64,000 nt of DNA from Trogon surrucura (lineage: Eukaryota > Chordata > Aves > Trogoniformes > Trogonidae), in contig CM036632.1 of the NCBI GenBank assembly GCA_020746105.1, positions 992,001-1,056,000 on the forward strand, in the 5' to 3' direction. Shown in pieces: positions 37,111 to 50,300 of the stretch (position 1 is the stretch's first letter; the number at the start of each line of letters is the position of its first letter). Made by a program: the position numbers and the translations under genes. The notes under the pieces were generated by a model. It had not been told where the DNA came from, did not search any database, and worked only from the letters and a program-made list of their open reading frames with translations.

Positions 37111-37559
37111 TCTCTCCAGCCAAAGCCGTTTAGAACAAGGTTTTTATTGATGCTACAAGACAGGCAGTGCCCGGTGCAGTGCAGGCTGGAGGAGTCACCT
37201 TGCTGCAAGAGGGAGGAAAGGATGGGGCAGCTCTGTCCTGAGGGTCTGTCTGTCCCTGCCCCAGGTTTTCCCAAGGGAAGGTGCAGGACTCAGCACCGGG
37301 CAGGATTCCCTCAGCAGCCTGTCTGATGTGAGCCGGTGCTGCAGAGGGACACCAGCACCCCAGCAAGGTCAGCTGAGGGAGCGGGCATCAGGCACTACGT
37401 GCAGCATCACATTAAGGGAAGCATCTTAAAACACATTGCAGGGGAGGAAGAAATGAGACACGCTTAGTATTTAACGTTTTTTTTTAAGCAGTTGCTGTCT
37501 AGGTGAATTCTGCTTTAGCTCCAAGCGGCCAGCATGCTCGGCTTCTGCCTCACTAACAC

Positions 37560-37870
37560 AACTTCAGCGAGCCGTGAATTAAATTTTCTCTTCTTGGGCA
37601 ACGGTCCTGTACAATTACATGCCACCGTGTTCAATTAGAACATTATCTAGGATGCCAGCTTTCAGAGGAGGAGAAGAGAAAGAGAGAAAGAGTCGTTTTA
37701 TTTACATGGAGCTCTGCAAAGAGCTTTCTTGGCTCATTTTCCACATCCACGTCCCTGCTGGCCAATATGACTTTATTAATGTTTACGATATGGCCTACTT
37801 CTTAACACGACTCTGCCCCAGTGAAAGAATCCATTTGCATTTTTAATGAAATTTGGATAAGCAATTTAAG
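37560..37870. other. AT-rich island with perfect octamer motif
   Basis: A 300-bp non-repetitive stretch of low GC contains ATTTGCAT at 37833-37840, the exact POU/Oct octamer, next to TTTTTAATGAAATTTGG. It also holds several AATTA/ATTAAT cores (37577-37585, 37630-37640, 37772-37778). Octamer sites are classic B-lymphocyte enhancer motifs, and PRKCB is a major B-cell signalling kinase. The link is suggestive inference, not shown by sequence alone. Confidence 0.3.
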
Positions 37871-40800
37871 CCTATCCTCCAGCACTGGCCTCCGTAGCCC
37901 TCGCACGCAGCCTACGTACCCCTCAGCCCCTCCGGGCTGGGTCTTCTGCAGGTCCAGAAGCTGCTTCGGGGCTGAGGGGGGACGTTTTACACCAGGTTTG
38001 TGCTGCTGCAGCTGCCACAGCCTCCACACAATAAACACAGGGCCATCACCAGCCAGCCCAAAGGCAGCTTTACCTTGGGTTCACTTTAATAAAGCAATAA
38101 ACGGCAAAAAAGTCATACATAAGATGCTAAATGGAACAATAGCAATGCTTAAGCTCACTTGAAATTTCTCCCAGCTGTTATGCGGTGCTTGATGGAGATG
38201 AAATAGGGCAGGTTTCAGAAATACGGGGCTGAGTTTTGCTTGCACATGCCCAGCAAATCTCTCCAGTTCACAACAGCCTCTCCTCCTCCTGTTTCCCTTT
38301 TGCTACACGCAGGATAAAGAGAGAGAAACCTCTCTGCTGAGCCATAACAAGTCGCCTGCAGAGCTGGGGGGGAGGACGAGCAGAAGGTCCCAGCCCACCC
38401 TCCCCATCCCCAGAGCCAAAACCACGCTCGGCCGGCACTTCCAGGGCTGCACGCCGAGACCTGCCGGGCAGCCCTCTGGGCTGGTTTCTGGGGTAATAAC
38501 CTCATCTTCAGCAGAAAGAGATGCTCACCCTTTACCTGTGACACACTTTGTAGGGCCAGGGCAGCAGCTGCATCCAAAAAACCCAGGGCACATCCAGGCA
38601 ATCTCCCCTTGGGTTATCTGAAGTTCCTCCTTCCTCTTGCAGGAGAACACCACGGCACAGCATCACCCCCCCGAGCCATCTCGGGCATCCCGCAAAGCCT
38701 CCCAGTATCTGCAGAGCCAGAAACATCCCCAGAAGGGCTTTGTACAGCAGCCTCTTGCATACTCTGGCAGGATGAATAAGGTTCCTGCGAGCTTAAAAGC
38801 TGCCCAGAATTGTTGGTGCCTACCAAGGAGGCAGGTTCACAAAGCCCCACCATGGTTCAGGCTCGGAGCTGGCGGGCACAGATTGATGCTGGGGTGGTTA
38901 CGCAGAGGGACCTGCTGCACGTGGCCCTGCCGTGAGGGATGCTCCCGCACTGTGCCACCTTCAAAGATGCCTGAAAAGTCACTCAAATGCTCTCACAAAC
39001 ACAAACTTGTGTCTTTTTGAAAAGTTTGGGGTGAGGAAATCCCTCAAAGAGGTGCCTTTCCAGCCAGATCTCACTTCAAACCTTGTCTCATGCTGCCTGC
39101 CAGTCTCACCCTGCACCCTGCTGCCATGCTCGCCCATCCTGAGGGTCCTCCCCAGCCCACCCCGCTTCCCAGCACTGCGGGGACCGGGCTCAGCACCTCT
39201 CCCAGCCTCTGGATCCTGCCCTGCCACCCCAACCGTGGCTCACACTCAGCCTCAGCTGAGATTGGCAGCTGCTTGGGGGCGGCTTTCCATTTCTGAATGC
39301 ACGGCACCCGCTCCCCAGCACATGATAGAGTAATAAATATTTGGAAAGGTTTGTTATTTTTACATAAACAGTAACAACATATTGCAGAAGCTCGGGTAAA
39401 GAGCCTGCTCCTCGCTGCAAAGCTCTCTGGGAGCCTGCAGCGCCGCTCTGATCCCGGCCAGCCCCACGGTCCCAACCCAGGGTGACGGACACAGGACTCG
39501 CTCATCCCAAGCTACAGAGGCTCCTGGTTCCTCACACTCCAGAGCTCCCAGCTGGAAATAGCCTCTCCAAAGCTCCCTGGAAAGTCTGATCAGAGGACAG
39601 CTCCCATCACCTCTCCCAGCTCCATCCTCCCAGCCCTCTCCTTGCCATGGGGTAACACGGTAAAAGCTCGGGCTCACCTCACAGCTCCGAGCTGCTCCCA
39701 TCACTGAACGCTGTCAAATTTGCAACAGACCCCAGAGACCCTCACACGCAGCTCTTCAAGCTAGAATAAACCCGGTGTGTCCCCCCAGTAAAGCCCTGCA
39801 TACCGCACGGGTATTTATCCTGGGGTTTGTGGAGACCAGAGCTGCAGGAGAGGAAGCAGGTTCAGCCCAGGACAGCAAACTCATTTGCCAGCCGCCCCCA
39901 GGGAAGCACTTCTCTGCCCTTCAGACTCCAGGAACATCAAATGCACACCCACAAAAAGGTGCTTCCCCAAAAAAACCTCATCTGTTTTACACCCTGTCAG
40001 GATTCTAATTCCCTGCAAATGTGCTTCTCAAATAGAGCATATTTAGGTGGCTGAATCTACTTCTGCATCGCATGGTTTTCTGCATTACATCATCCTTCCT
40101 CCCTCAGCAGCTCCAGGATCTTCCTTCCTTTCCCTCAACACCGAGGCGCTGCTGCTCGGCCATGGCTCAGCACTGCGTCAGGCCGATTCCAACTTCGGTG
40201 CCATTAATAATAATTATAATGCTATTTCATTATAATGTTATTTTGGATGGCAGAGGCCGAGCCCAGCACATTCACCTTGCTAATGGAATTACCCCTCCTC
40301 CCACAGCCCCGGGGAGCTGCTTGACCTGCTGCATCTCCACCTTGGCGAGCTGTGGGGACAAGAGACAGCAAGCTCCAGAGGAGCTGACCCTGTAAGCAGC
40401 TATTCCCACCCGCATCAGCTCTCGCTGGCTCTTGACCCCAACCTCTCCAAGCTCCTGTGCTGTGTTCCCCTCATGCAATTGCTCCTTGCTCACAGAAAAG
40501 CACCGGCATGACACTGAGCACGTGTTTAACTACCCAGCAGATGGACTCCGGCTCTAGAGAGGAGCTGGTGGTACCCAAAACCAAAAAGGAGATTTCAGAG
40601 TCGCTCTTTCCTCTAAAGTTAAAACCCTACAAAAAATCCTGTTTGACACTGCTCTTTTCAGCGTTGCAAAATTCCGAAATGAGCCGGGGCGAGGGGCAAA
40701 GCCCCGACGAGCGCAGCAGGATGCAGGGTAGGCTCTGGAGCTGAAATCCCAAGGCACACACGTGGTTTTCATCACCCCCTAAACAAGCCACCACCGCTAA

Positions 40801-42753
40801 CAGGAGGTTTAGAGAGGCAGAGAGGGTAAGCAAGCGCCCAGGAGCAGAATAACCCAACTCCTTGGCGCAGAAGGCTAACACCCCTCCCAGCATTGTTCTT
40901 CCGAAGCTGCGGTGCCCGCTCACGCGCGCCAAGTTCACGAGGAGGCCAGATTGTTTTTGGCTGGGCTGAGGTAACTGAGGAACAGTTCCTCTGAAGTTGC
41001 TCCACTCTAAGACCAAGGTTTGGCCTACATAAAATCCCGTTACTCTTTGGGCACGCTGCTGACGTCCCCCTGGCGAGAAAAGAACATTCTGGACGGTATT
41101 TGTTAAAAACCTCAAACATAAAGAAACGGCTCCACCTTGCAAATGACAGGGCTGGCTAAAGCCCTCCCCGTCCTACCTGCCACCAGCGCACCTGACAGAG
41201 AGCATGCCCAGCTCTCCCAGTTTTAAACAAAACCATCCCAAATACCAACTGAGGCAACACGGGAAGCCAAATGCTCTCTTTGACAACCTGAACAGTCTTA
41301 ATTATCCATGCAGGTGGCATAACGAGCAGCCCCGAGGCACATGGAGCTTGTAAACTTGGCTTTTTGATAGTAGGTATTGAGGGGGGAAAAAAACCCAACA
41401 AAACTCATTCAATCCCTTTAGAGTTCAGGCAGCTCTTTCATCAGCAAACGGTATTCTTGAACTCCCTGCACAACCCGAGAGGCCGCTCCGCTCGCAACGT
41501 AAAATCTGTCTGAGCCTCTGAACTTGCAGGGAGCGGGGAGGGAAAAAAAGAACGAATTAAATGGGGTTTCTAACCCAAGCACGCCCGGTTCCCGTAGCAA
41601 CGGCGGCGTCTGCGATGGCTCTGGCGGAGCGCGGGCCGATGGGTATGCCGCATGCAGATTTTTACTAATCCCCCATCGCCCCGAGCCCCCTCCCCAGCGC
41701 CGCACCCCAGGGCTGGGGGGGTCAGGTGTTGGCAGAAGCCTCTAAGAAAAAAAACAAAACAAAACAAAAACCAATGTAATGCAGCCTGGTCTTGCAGGAA
41801 TTCCAGTGCACAAACGAGTTTGTGAAGACGTGCTCTGATGGCTCGGAATAAAGAGAGGGGCCGGTGGCATCTGCAAAGAGGAGTAAGTGTTCAACCACCG
41901 TCAACGCAGTAATTTTCTCTGGGGGATGAAGCATCCAGGTGGGCACACATGAATCAGGAGTTACCAGTGTACAAATATTTCCTCTGGGGAATCGACAACT
42001 CTCCAGTGAATTCCTGACCAGCTGGTAAGACAGTGCTTAGGCATCGTTATTTCTACAGATAAAGACCAGGAAAAAACCCACATCATCTTCATCTTCAGCA
42101 GAATCAGCCTGAAGTAACTTCCAGGTGAAATTTGCCAGGTGCAACTCTGGAGCAGAAAAAAACTCCTCTTTAATCCAAAAAGTAACTGCGAGAACGAAGC
42201 GCAACTCTGCAGTCTCACCACTCCTCTTAGGTATTCATTTTCCAACCAGCTCGATACCGAGAGTGACCCAACATCATCACACAGCAACGCTGAGAAAAAC
42301 AACAAATGTGCTCCTACCACACTCATTCTTTCAAAGCCTGACAAGCAAATAAGGAGTTCTGGCTACTTTTTCCTCTCAGTCATATGGAGGAGATCTGGTA
42401 AAACCACCCAAAAGCTTCTAGCAGCTCAGAACAGGGAGCTCGGCTGTCCCCATGTAACGCCTGCCGAGAGCTCCGAGGGTTCGCAGCAGCGCCCAAGTGG
42501 CACAGGGGAGCTGTGGGCACCAGCAGACGACACGCCGCTGCACGTGCAATGAGGACAAGAGCTTGTCTTCGCTTTAGCACACGCTTCTCCCATGCAGCCA
42601 CAGGAGCTTCACCTCAGCACGGCTGGAGAGCAAGAACCGCACCCCCGACCCCGGTGCAGTGGGGCCACCAAAGCGATGGGCCAACGTCCTGCTACAGCTG
42701 CCAGCACTGAAAGCACCAAGTGGCAATGGCAACCTGATGTCAGAGGACCTCCT

Positions 42754-42955
42754 TACTGGGAGGGTGGTGAGACCCTGGCACAGGTTGCCCAGAGAAGCTG
42801 TGGCAGCCCCTCCCCGGCAGTGTCCAAGGCCAGGTTGGACGGGGCTTGGAGCAACCTGGGCTGGTGGGAGATGTCCCTGCCCATGGCAGAGGGTTAAAAC
42901 TGGACGGTCTTGAAGGTCACTTCCAACCCAAACCATTCTATGGTCCTGTGATCCT
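42754..42955 (+). mobile_element. CR1 LINE 3' fragment
   Basis: TACTGGGAGGGTGGTGAGAC, CCTGGCACAGGTTGCCCAGA, AAGGCCAGGTTGGACGGGGC, TTGGAGCAACCTGGGCTGGT and GGGAGATGTCCCTGCCCATG lead to CCAACCCAAACCATTCTATG and a degenerate octamer end. These are unmistakable CR1 3' landmarks in sense orientation, one of the better preserved copies here. Its direction is opposite to PRKCB. Confidence 0.95.
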
Positions 42956-45900
42956 ACAATCCAGTAGCGTTCCTTCCCGCAGCACCCCTCTTCCTTGCAA
43001 ATGCTTTCTGCGCAATCGTGGACCGAACTTGTTGAAAAAGATGCAAAGTTTGCACTGTAAAAAACTGGGTTTGGGCATGTCTGACTGCCAAGAGACAGGA
43101 GCACGGTTCTGCTGTGCTGCCTGCAGCTCCGCAGAGACAAGGCACCTCAGGAGATAACACCTCACCGTCCAAAGAGGCCACTGACACCTCACTTTGAGGA
43201 TCAGCTTTAGCAGATTCAGGACTCGAGGTTCATATGAAAGGAAGCAAGCACCAACCATCCCAGCAGACTGGACAGGAACGATGCAGCAGAACTTAAGAGC
43301 TCCAGGCGGGTTAGTTGATGCTGATTTTGAAAGGACTGACCCAGCTCCTGCATCAGAGGCATCACATCGACACTTGCACAACTTTCGACTCCCTTGACAG
43401 AAGTGCTCCCTCTGCAGCAGTGCTGCTGTCGGGTGAGAGACGTGCCCGTGGAAAACCCTTGCTCTGTTGAACCCACCTCCGGGACGGGATGAATCTCAGC
43501 ACTAGCAGAGTCCACCTGGGCTTGCACGCTGCCCCACTGCTTTGTTACAGGGAAGCCCAAAATCCTCACCTGGGTGAAATCTGGGTTTCCAGCTCAAAGC
43601 CCAGCCTCAGGACTGCAGCACACGCAGCTCTGTGTCACCCCAGGCCACATACAGCCACCCACGAAGACCAACGAAGCCCCCCCGGCACACTTCAAAAAAA
43701 AACACCTAAAAACCTCGAAAGAGCAAGCAGCAGTCAAAGTTGCCATCTTCATGGGGGCCGCAGCAGAAAGGTCCCCTCAGGGGCAGCTTTTTGACCTCCC
43801 TCACCTCAGAAGGGCTCAGCACAAACGAGAGCTGCCCAGCCAACACGCAGCAACTCTAGATGACAAACTTCCCTCACCAAGCACGGACAGGTATCTCGTC
43901 CTCACCACTTGACAATCAGGCTGCTCGGTCAGATTACCTTTTGGCAAGTGGAGCCTCATGGGCGCAGAGAGAGGCCGAGCAGCCGGTGCTCCCCGTGGAG
44001 CCCCCGGGCGGGCAGAGGGACCCAGGGACCGCGCCCGCTCCCACGCCATCCCGCTGCTCGTCAGCCCTGATGGGAACAGTCCCCAGCGCTTCTCGCCCCC
44101 GCTCAGGAGGTTTCACTACAGCCCTTGCATCCTCCACCATATCAAAAGGCGGATGGATCGCTCTCACGTCAAGGGAAAGACGGACCGAGTCAAAACAGAG
44201 AAGGATGCCTTTTCAATTGACCGATTGCGGGGAGGGTCCCGGTGCAGCTGCCGGGGATGACGGCACCAGGCAGCGTCCCCAGGGACGCAGCTCAAGACAG
44301 CTCTTCCCTCGCTCAAGTACAGAAGTGGGAGAGCAATTAGGAGGAACAGCAACGAGCTTCTCCCCCTTCCAGCCTTCCCACTCCCTCCGTTGTGCCGCAG
44401 TGCCGGAGAACAGCTCCTCGCCGCAGCAGGGCCCCCCCACCCCCCAGCAGCGCAGCCCTGACCCTCCACACCAACACCAGCTTGGTGGGACTCGCTCCTT
44501 TGGGCATGGCAAGAGACAACAGCCAAAGACTTCATGAGGTTGCAGACGGGCTGGGGATGGAGCTGCTGCCTGTTCTCACCTGCAGCCAGAGATGGGCTCT
44601 TGGAAAGCCGTTGCTGCCGACAGGGATGCCGGCAAAGCAGCTCTCCAAGCTGGGGCTCAGCACCATAACCAGCATCTTGTTCCTAAACTGAGCAAGAGCA
44701 GAGTGAAGAGGAAAGGCTGCATGGCAGCATGGTGGGAGGGCAGAAGAGCGCAGGACGGGGAAGGCATGGAGCTCCCACAGGCTGCTCCCGGGGTACCAGC
44801 CATCACCCAGCCCTTACAGAGATGTACAGCCTCAGCTTGCAAATCCTGAACTGTCCTCGCGGCAAGCTTTATCACAACAGGGTAAGTCTAATTTGGCCAC
44901 AATATCCCAGTTCAGAAAGCAAAGGCAGAGAAGCCCATGGTACCGATGGGGAGGAGCCAGGAGAAGAGTGCTCCAGCACGGAAGGAAGAGGATAGACAAC
45001 TCAGAGTCAGAAACTGCACGTGGCAGCAAAGAGATGCTGAGCACAGCACAGAGGTCCTCTGCAAAGGGAAGGACCCTGACTGCTTGCCAGGGGAATAACT
45101 CAGGGCTTCAAAACTCACAGTCACCAAAGTGCGAGCATATGCCAGCCACTTCCCTTTTACTGCAGGATTTCCAGCAGCAAGACCAGAGAGGGGCTGGGCG
45201 CGGGGTGTCTGAGCTTCACCCACTGCAGCTGTTTGACACCTCACCTGCGACCGCCAGCACAGCCACAGCTCCTGCCCCAGCAACTCCTCTCGGAGCAAGG
45301 GTGAGCAGGACCCTGCAAAGGATGCGCTGCCGCAGCACGGCGTTAAAGCTCAAACCGTGCCAGCCGTGGAGCAGGACAAGTTGAAGCTGGTTAGTGAGAA
45401 CCCCCGGGCTTCAGAAATAGCTTTGGGGAAGCGATACTGCAGAAGATGCTTCAAGGCACCCGCGGGGACTGCTCGGGGTGCAGCATCAGGCATCGCTCTG
45501 CTACGGCGGCTTCCTGATCTCCCACGGGTGCTAGCAGCACTCGAGGGGCAGCTCAGCTCCCAAAACCCTCGTCTTTGCCCAGGGGCAGGGGAAAGCCACG
45601 CGAACAGCACACGTCTGGACCGCACAGAGCCTGCGTGGAGCCTGGAGGCCTTTTCTCCACCCAGGTCTGGGGAGCAGGCATCTGCTGTCGCTGGATCTCC
45701 TTCACCGCTGGCCCTCTGCCCTAAGCTCAGCCTGACCTGGGTTTCCCCAAACCCGAGGGCACAGGAACAGGCTGTCCCACGCCTGTGTGCTGCCATCTTC
45801 CCTTCTTCTAATTTCTGTTCTTCTGCTTTGATATGAAGTCATGTGTTAAAGTTATCAGAGAGCTGGAAGTGAGTCAGCGCAGTAAACCACAGCCTAAGAA

Positions 45901-47154
45901 TATAACTAATTAAAACTATTCACTCAAGCCAGCATGTTCCAACATACACAAGACCCTAAACAAAGCCAGTTGCATCAGTGGGATGCAGCGCACAACCCCA
46001 GCACGTTGGCTCCCATCTTCTGCAGCAGATTGTACAAAGAACGAGTCGTGTATCAATGCAGAAGTCAGGGCTTTAATACCGGGGACCCATATTCCTCAGT
46101 ATAGACCAGGAGATGAGTTCTCAGAGAGATTTACTGCAGCCTCAGAGGCTGAAGAAGTCATGCTTCAATTGAGGGAACACCTGAAGGCATTGCCAACCCA
46201 CCAAGGGCTGGAGACCAAAGAGCAGGGCTTGTACGAGACCGGGTAAATTGGTGATTTGGACAGAGACAGTCAAACCAGCAACAGAAGCGAACTGGAACTC
46301 ATCTCCAGTCCACGCTGGATGAGCAAGGAGGAGTAGGTCAGCCAAATACTTTGCTATTTTTAACACATTTACCCTGCCCTTCTCTTTTTTGAGGGGTAGG
46401 AGCATAATTTGCTGACCAAGACTAAGAGACCCTGAGGTGATCCCAGGCAGACTGTGGCAGAAGAGGGACCTGAGCCCACAGCGTTCCCCAGGTGCCAGGC
46501 CATGCTGTAACCGGGTCTGCTGCAACTCCCAGTGCCCAGCCAGAACCCAAACACTTCAATGTCACTGAACAGTGCTGCTGACGTTAAGAAACGCTGTGCA
46601 AATAGATGCTGGGACCTCCATCCGCAGAGCGATACCCGCAGGGAGAGTTCTGAGAAGCTGGGAAGAGAGGTTGCAACCATCTGAGGGCATCCCATGTGCA
46701 CAGCAGCTGGCAGGACCAGTTCTCCCCACTAAAAACACAGAAACCAGGGAGACCCCCTCCCTACCGTGAACGTCACAAGAAGGGACCTTCTGCACATCCA
46801 CGCAGCCTGCTGGGACACTCCAGTGCCTCCTTATGCACCAAACCCACCAGTTACAGAGCGCAGGAGCAGGGCGGAATGAAAGCGTTTTAATCGCTGGCGC
46901 ACACGAATAAAAAGCATTTAGTTAAAGACCTCTCTGCTGCAGGGAATGTTTCCTTTACGCAATTGAGATGGAGCACGAGAGCGTGGAACCGAATCCCGTG
47001 AGCGCAGGGGCGACGCAGCCGGCAGAGCCCCGGGCCCCCGGCACGGCCCCCCAGGTCAGCGATGCTCATAGTCCCGGGGAAAAGAGACCGATTTATGAGA
47101 ACTCTGGAGCGTTGCCTGGGCATTAAAATGCAGAGCTGCTGAGAGCTTTAATCG

Positions 47155-47345
47155 CACCACTTGTCTCCCTCCCGACCAAGATAAAACAAAGATCCAGGAC
47201 CCTATAATGGATCCATTATTTAAGAAATACAAGTATGCAGTAAGACCCGGCTTATGCTAACAGACTTTGACAGGAGATAACTAACCATCCAGCCACAAGC
47301 ATTGCAAGAATAATATTACACAATTAAACAGCGCTTCTAAAAATA
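47155..47345. other. AT-rich island with 16-bp perfect palindrome
   Basis: This is an AT-rich, non-repetitive stretch. At 47204-47219 ATAATGGATCCATTAT is its own reverse complement and contains two TAAT homeodomain cores facing each other. It is followed by TTTAAGAAATACAAGTATGC and AATAATATTACACAATTAAA. It could be a dimeric homeodomain site. Conservation is unknown. Confidence 0.3.
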
Positions 47346-50300
47346 GACTACCTGACCTGCTACCACTTCTGGCTACCAACCCAGCTCTCCCTGCAGAGAA
47401 GCCACTGAAGTTGAGTCAAACCTCAAAACACTACCTCAAAATAGTCGTTCCCGCATCTGAAACGGTGCCGTGTCTGCAAGCGATCCACCCCTTCCTCAAT
47501 TTAGATCGCTCATAAACCTTCACGGAAAGAAAAATCACTACGTGTCAAGGCAGAAGCAGCGACAGATATTGATTGCGGCAACAACAAAAGCTGCGGGAAA
47601 GGTTGCAAAAAATCAGTCCGTGCAGCTCGGGCTCGCTGCCTGTGCAGGCAAGAGGGGCTTTGGCTGCTTCCACCCAGGCTCCAGACTCCCCCAGGCTCTC
47701 CTCAGCTTTGCTGATGCTGAGTTTGTCTATGGGAACGCCGTGTCTCACTCCAACAAGCTGCATCGCTCTCGCCACGCCGGCTGTCGAGGAGCGCGATGCC
47801 ACGGGCGCCCTCACCTCGGGTTTTGTCCCTTCTGCACCATGATGCCTCAAGCAGAAGATTGCAAACATCTACACTCGTCTTCTGGCTTTTCTGGAAAGGT
47901 GAGGGCTGTGCCTGAAGAAGCATGGGTGCTCTGGTTCGGGAAGGAGCGAGGGCAGCACCAGGTGCAGGGTCACGCCGGGAGCAGCGTTCCCGCTCCCGGG
48001 GGCTGCCCAGCCTTCCTGCGAGCTAAGTGACGCAAGAAAAGTTTTTATCCGGGTATGATGACAGGGGACAGGCTGGGTGTCACCCCGCCCAGACACACAG
48101 GTGAGTTACACCCCGTGCCCCAGCCGGCCACCCAACAGAGCTGCGGAATCGGCGACACACACGCCGATAAACTTCCAAAAAGTGACCATACCACACACGT
48201 TGCGCGCAAACATCTGAAACGTGTGGTTTTATTCTTCATTTGAGCCTTGAGGGTTTGTTTTTTTTTCAGACACTGCTCTGAAATCTAACAGCTGAGAATG
48301 AAAGTGAAAACCTGGGCTCTCAACTGGCTCAGGAAGGCAACACCACAAGACGCGGGGGCTGCATGGCCAAGTTTCCAGCCCCCACAGCCCAGGGATGAGC
48401 CCCAAGAGCTCAAGGCCACCCACCTGCAGGGGAACACCCTGCGCGTCACTGGATGCCTCAGAGCAGCCACCCGTGGTCCACAAAGCTCTGCTCAGCCTCC
48501 TCGTGCCACAGTGTCACCAGGGCAGAGGGACCATGGTCCCCATCACACCCCAAAGCTGAGGGTGCTGGTGCAAGCGAACGTTTTGCTGATGCTTCCCGTG
48601 GTGGAAGCGCCTGCGCCGCCCCCCTGCCCTGGGAGCTGGGCACAGCGATGACGCTTCTCTTGGCACCCATTGCTCCGGGGGCTGCCCGGGGCACATCGAC
48701 AGCGCTCACAGCATCCAGTACAACCCCCTGTCCCAACCATCTAGACCACCAGGGCCCCAACTCTGCAGAGACTTTCAAGCAGCAACTCCAAGGCTACTCC
48801 AGCACTCCCCAACCCAAAAGCTCTCCCCCGTCCTGTTCTTTAACCTTTCTGCTTATCGTTTTCATTCCTCTGCCAGTGACAGAAAAGCCATTTACAGGAA
48901 GTTGCTCTATGGTTTCCGCGTTATTTCAGCATAGCCCTGCTTACAAAACCTCTGCCAGGGCCAGGGAGCTCTAAGACATGCTCCAGGAAGGACCAACACC
49001 AATAAAACAGTCCTGCCAGGGTTTGCCATCTCTTGTTCTGCTCCCCAGTGGCCAGCGAGGACCGGGGCTGGCAGTTTCAGAAGGACAGGCAGTGTTAGAG
49101 CACCGCAGGAGCCAGAGCCTTTGCAGGAGACAAGCGGCATCCTGAACTGCTCTTCCACAAGAAACGGGGTAATTATCACATCCTTCCTTCCTTCCCCCTC
49201 TGAGAGCAGCTCTGAGGCAGCGGTGGGATGGTGTTTGACAGCAGCTGAGCTCTGCTCCTGGGGAGGGGACATGTCACAAGAGCAGCATCCCAGCGCACAG
49301 CACCCAGCATCCGCCGAGGAGCCCCGATTCGGTCACGCCGAGGCTCTGGCCAAGCTTCGCTGTCGTCGAACGCAAAGCGAACGTCTGGAATTCAGCTGTC
49401 GGAGCAGACTCCACCACGAGACCCAGCCGCCCTCACGGGCTGCCCCACTCACTCCCACCCAGCACCTGTTTCCCCCAGTGCTGCGGAGAGAGGGCTGCAC
49501 GCCCCAATAAACACCAACAGCTTCAACAAGAAAGGAAAAGTAGTTTTTCCAGGACAAACTGCCCCTTTTCCTCCACTCTTTCAGCACAGGTTTGTCACCG
49601 TCTCACCAGGCACAAGCAGCATGCTCCGAGTCGGCATCGACACCGACGCTCCCACCGCCGCTGAGCCACAAGCCTTTGCAATTAAGCTGCTCATTTCCGT
49701 GTAATGGCTTGGCAGCTCACATACGGCAGGGCCTGGACAGCAAATAAAACCTGAACAGGACAAGACCTGAATGTGCAATAACCTGATCAAAGGGAACAGC
49801 TGTCCTGACAGGCAGCCACCTCCAGAAGGCCACTGCAGAGCAATTAGGAGTCCAGCGGTCTCCGCAGTGGTTGCGAGATGAGATACGAGCTCTTTGTTAG
49901 ACATCCATCGGCCCTCGCTCATTAAAGGAAGAGCACATCAAAACCAATAGCCAATAAATGGGAATTTAAACGCGAGCAGCAGGGATCCATTTACAGGCAC
50001 CTCTGCTGCTAAAACACCAGGTAATTAGGTAGCGACTGCCCCACAGGCCAACGCTCATGAGCTCGTCCACGTTTCAGGGACATGCACCCACCCCAGAAAT
50101 TTTATGAATAGAAGTGCTGGAAGAAACCGTTTGACCCTGGCTCTCCCGAGAGTTCAGTTTTGGCCTTAGTGATAAACAGACGGGTAACGACAGCTCCTCA
50201 AAAAAACCCCCATGGGATATTCTAACAGCAGATCATCACGGTGGTCCCGAGAGCGCCCACCTCAAAGCACGTGCCCCACGGGGCCGAGACACGCAGCCTC

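Noticed and set aside
46100-46560. Possible ancient interspersed repeat (phrases such as GACCTGAGCCCACAG and CCATGCTGTAACCGGGTCTG)
   Set aside because: The texture resembles old sauropsid SINE/MIR-like sequence, but I cannot name a family or set boundaries.
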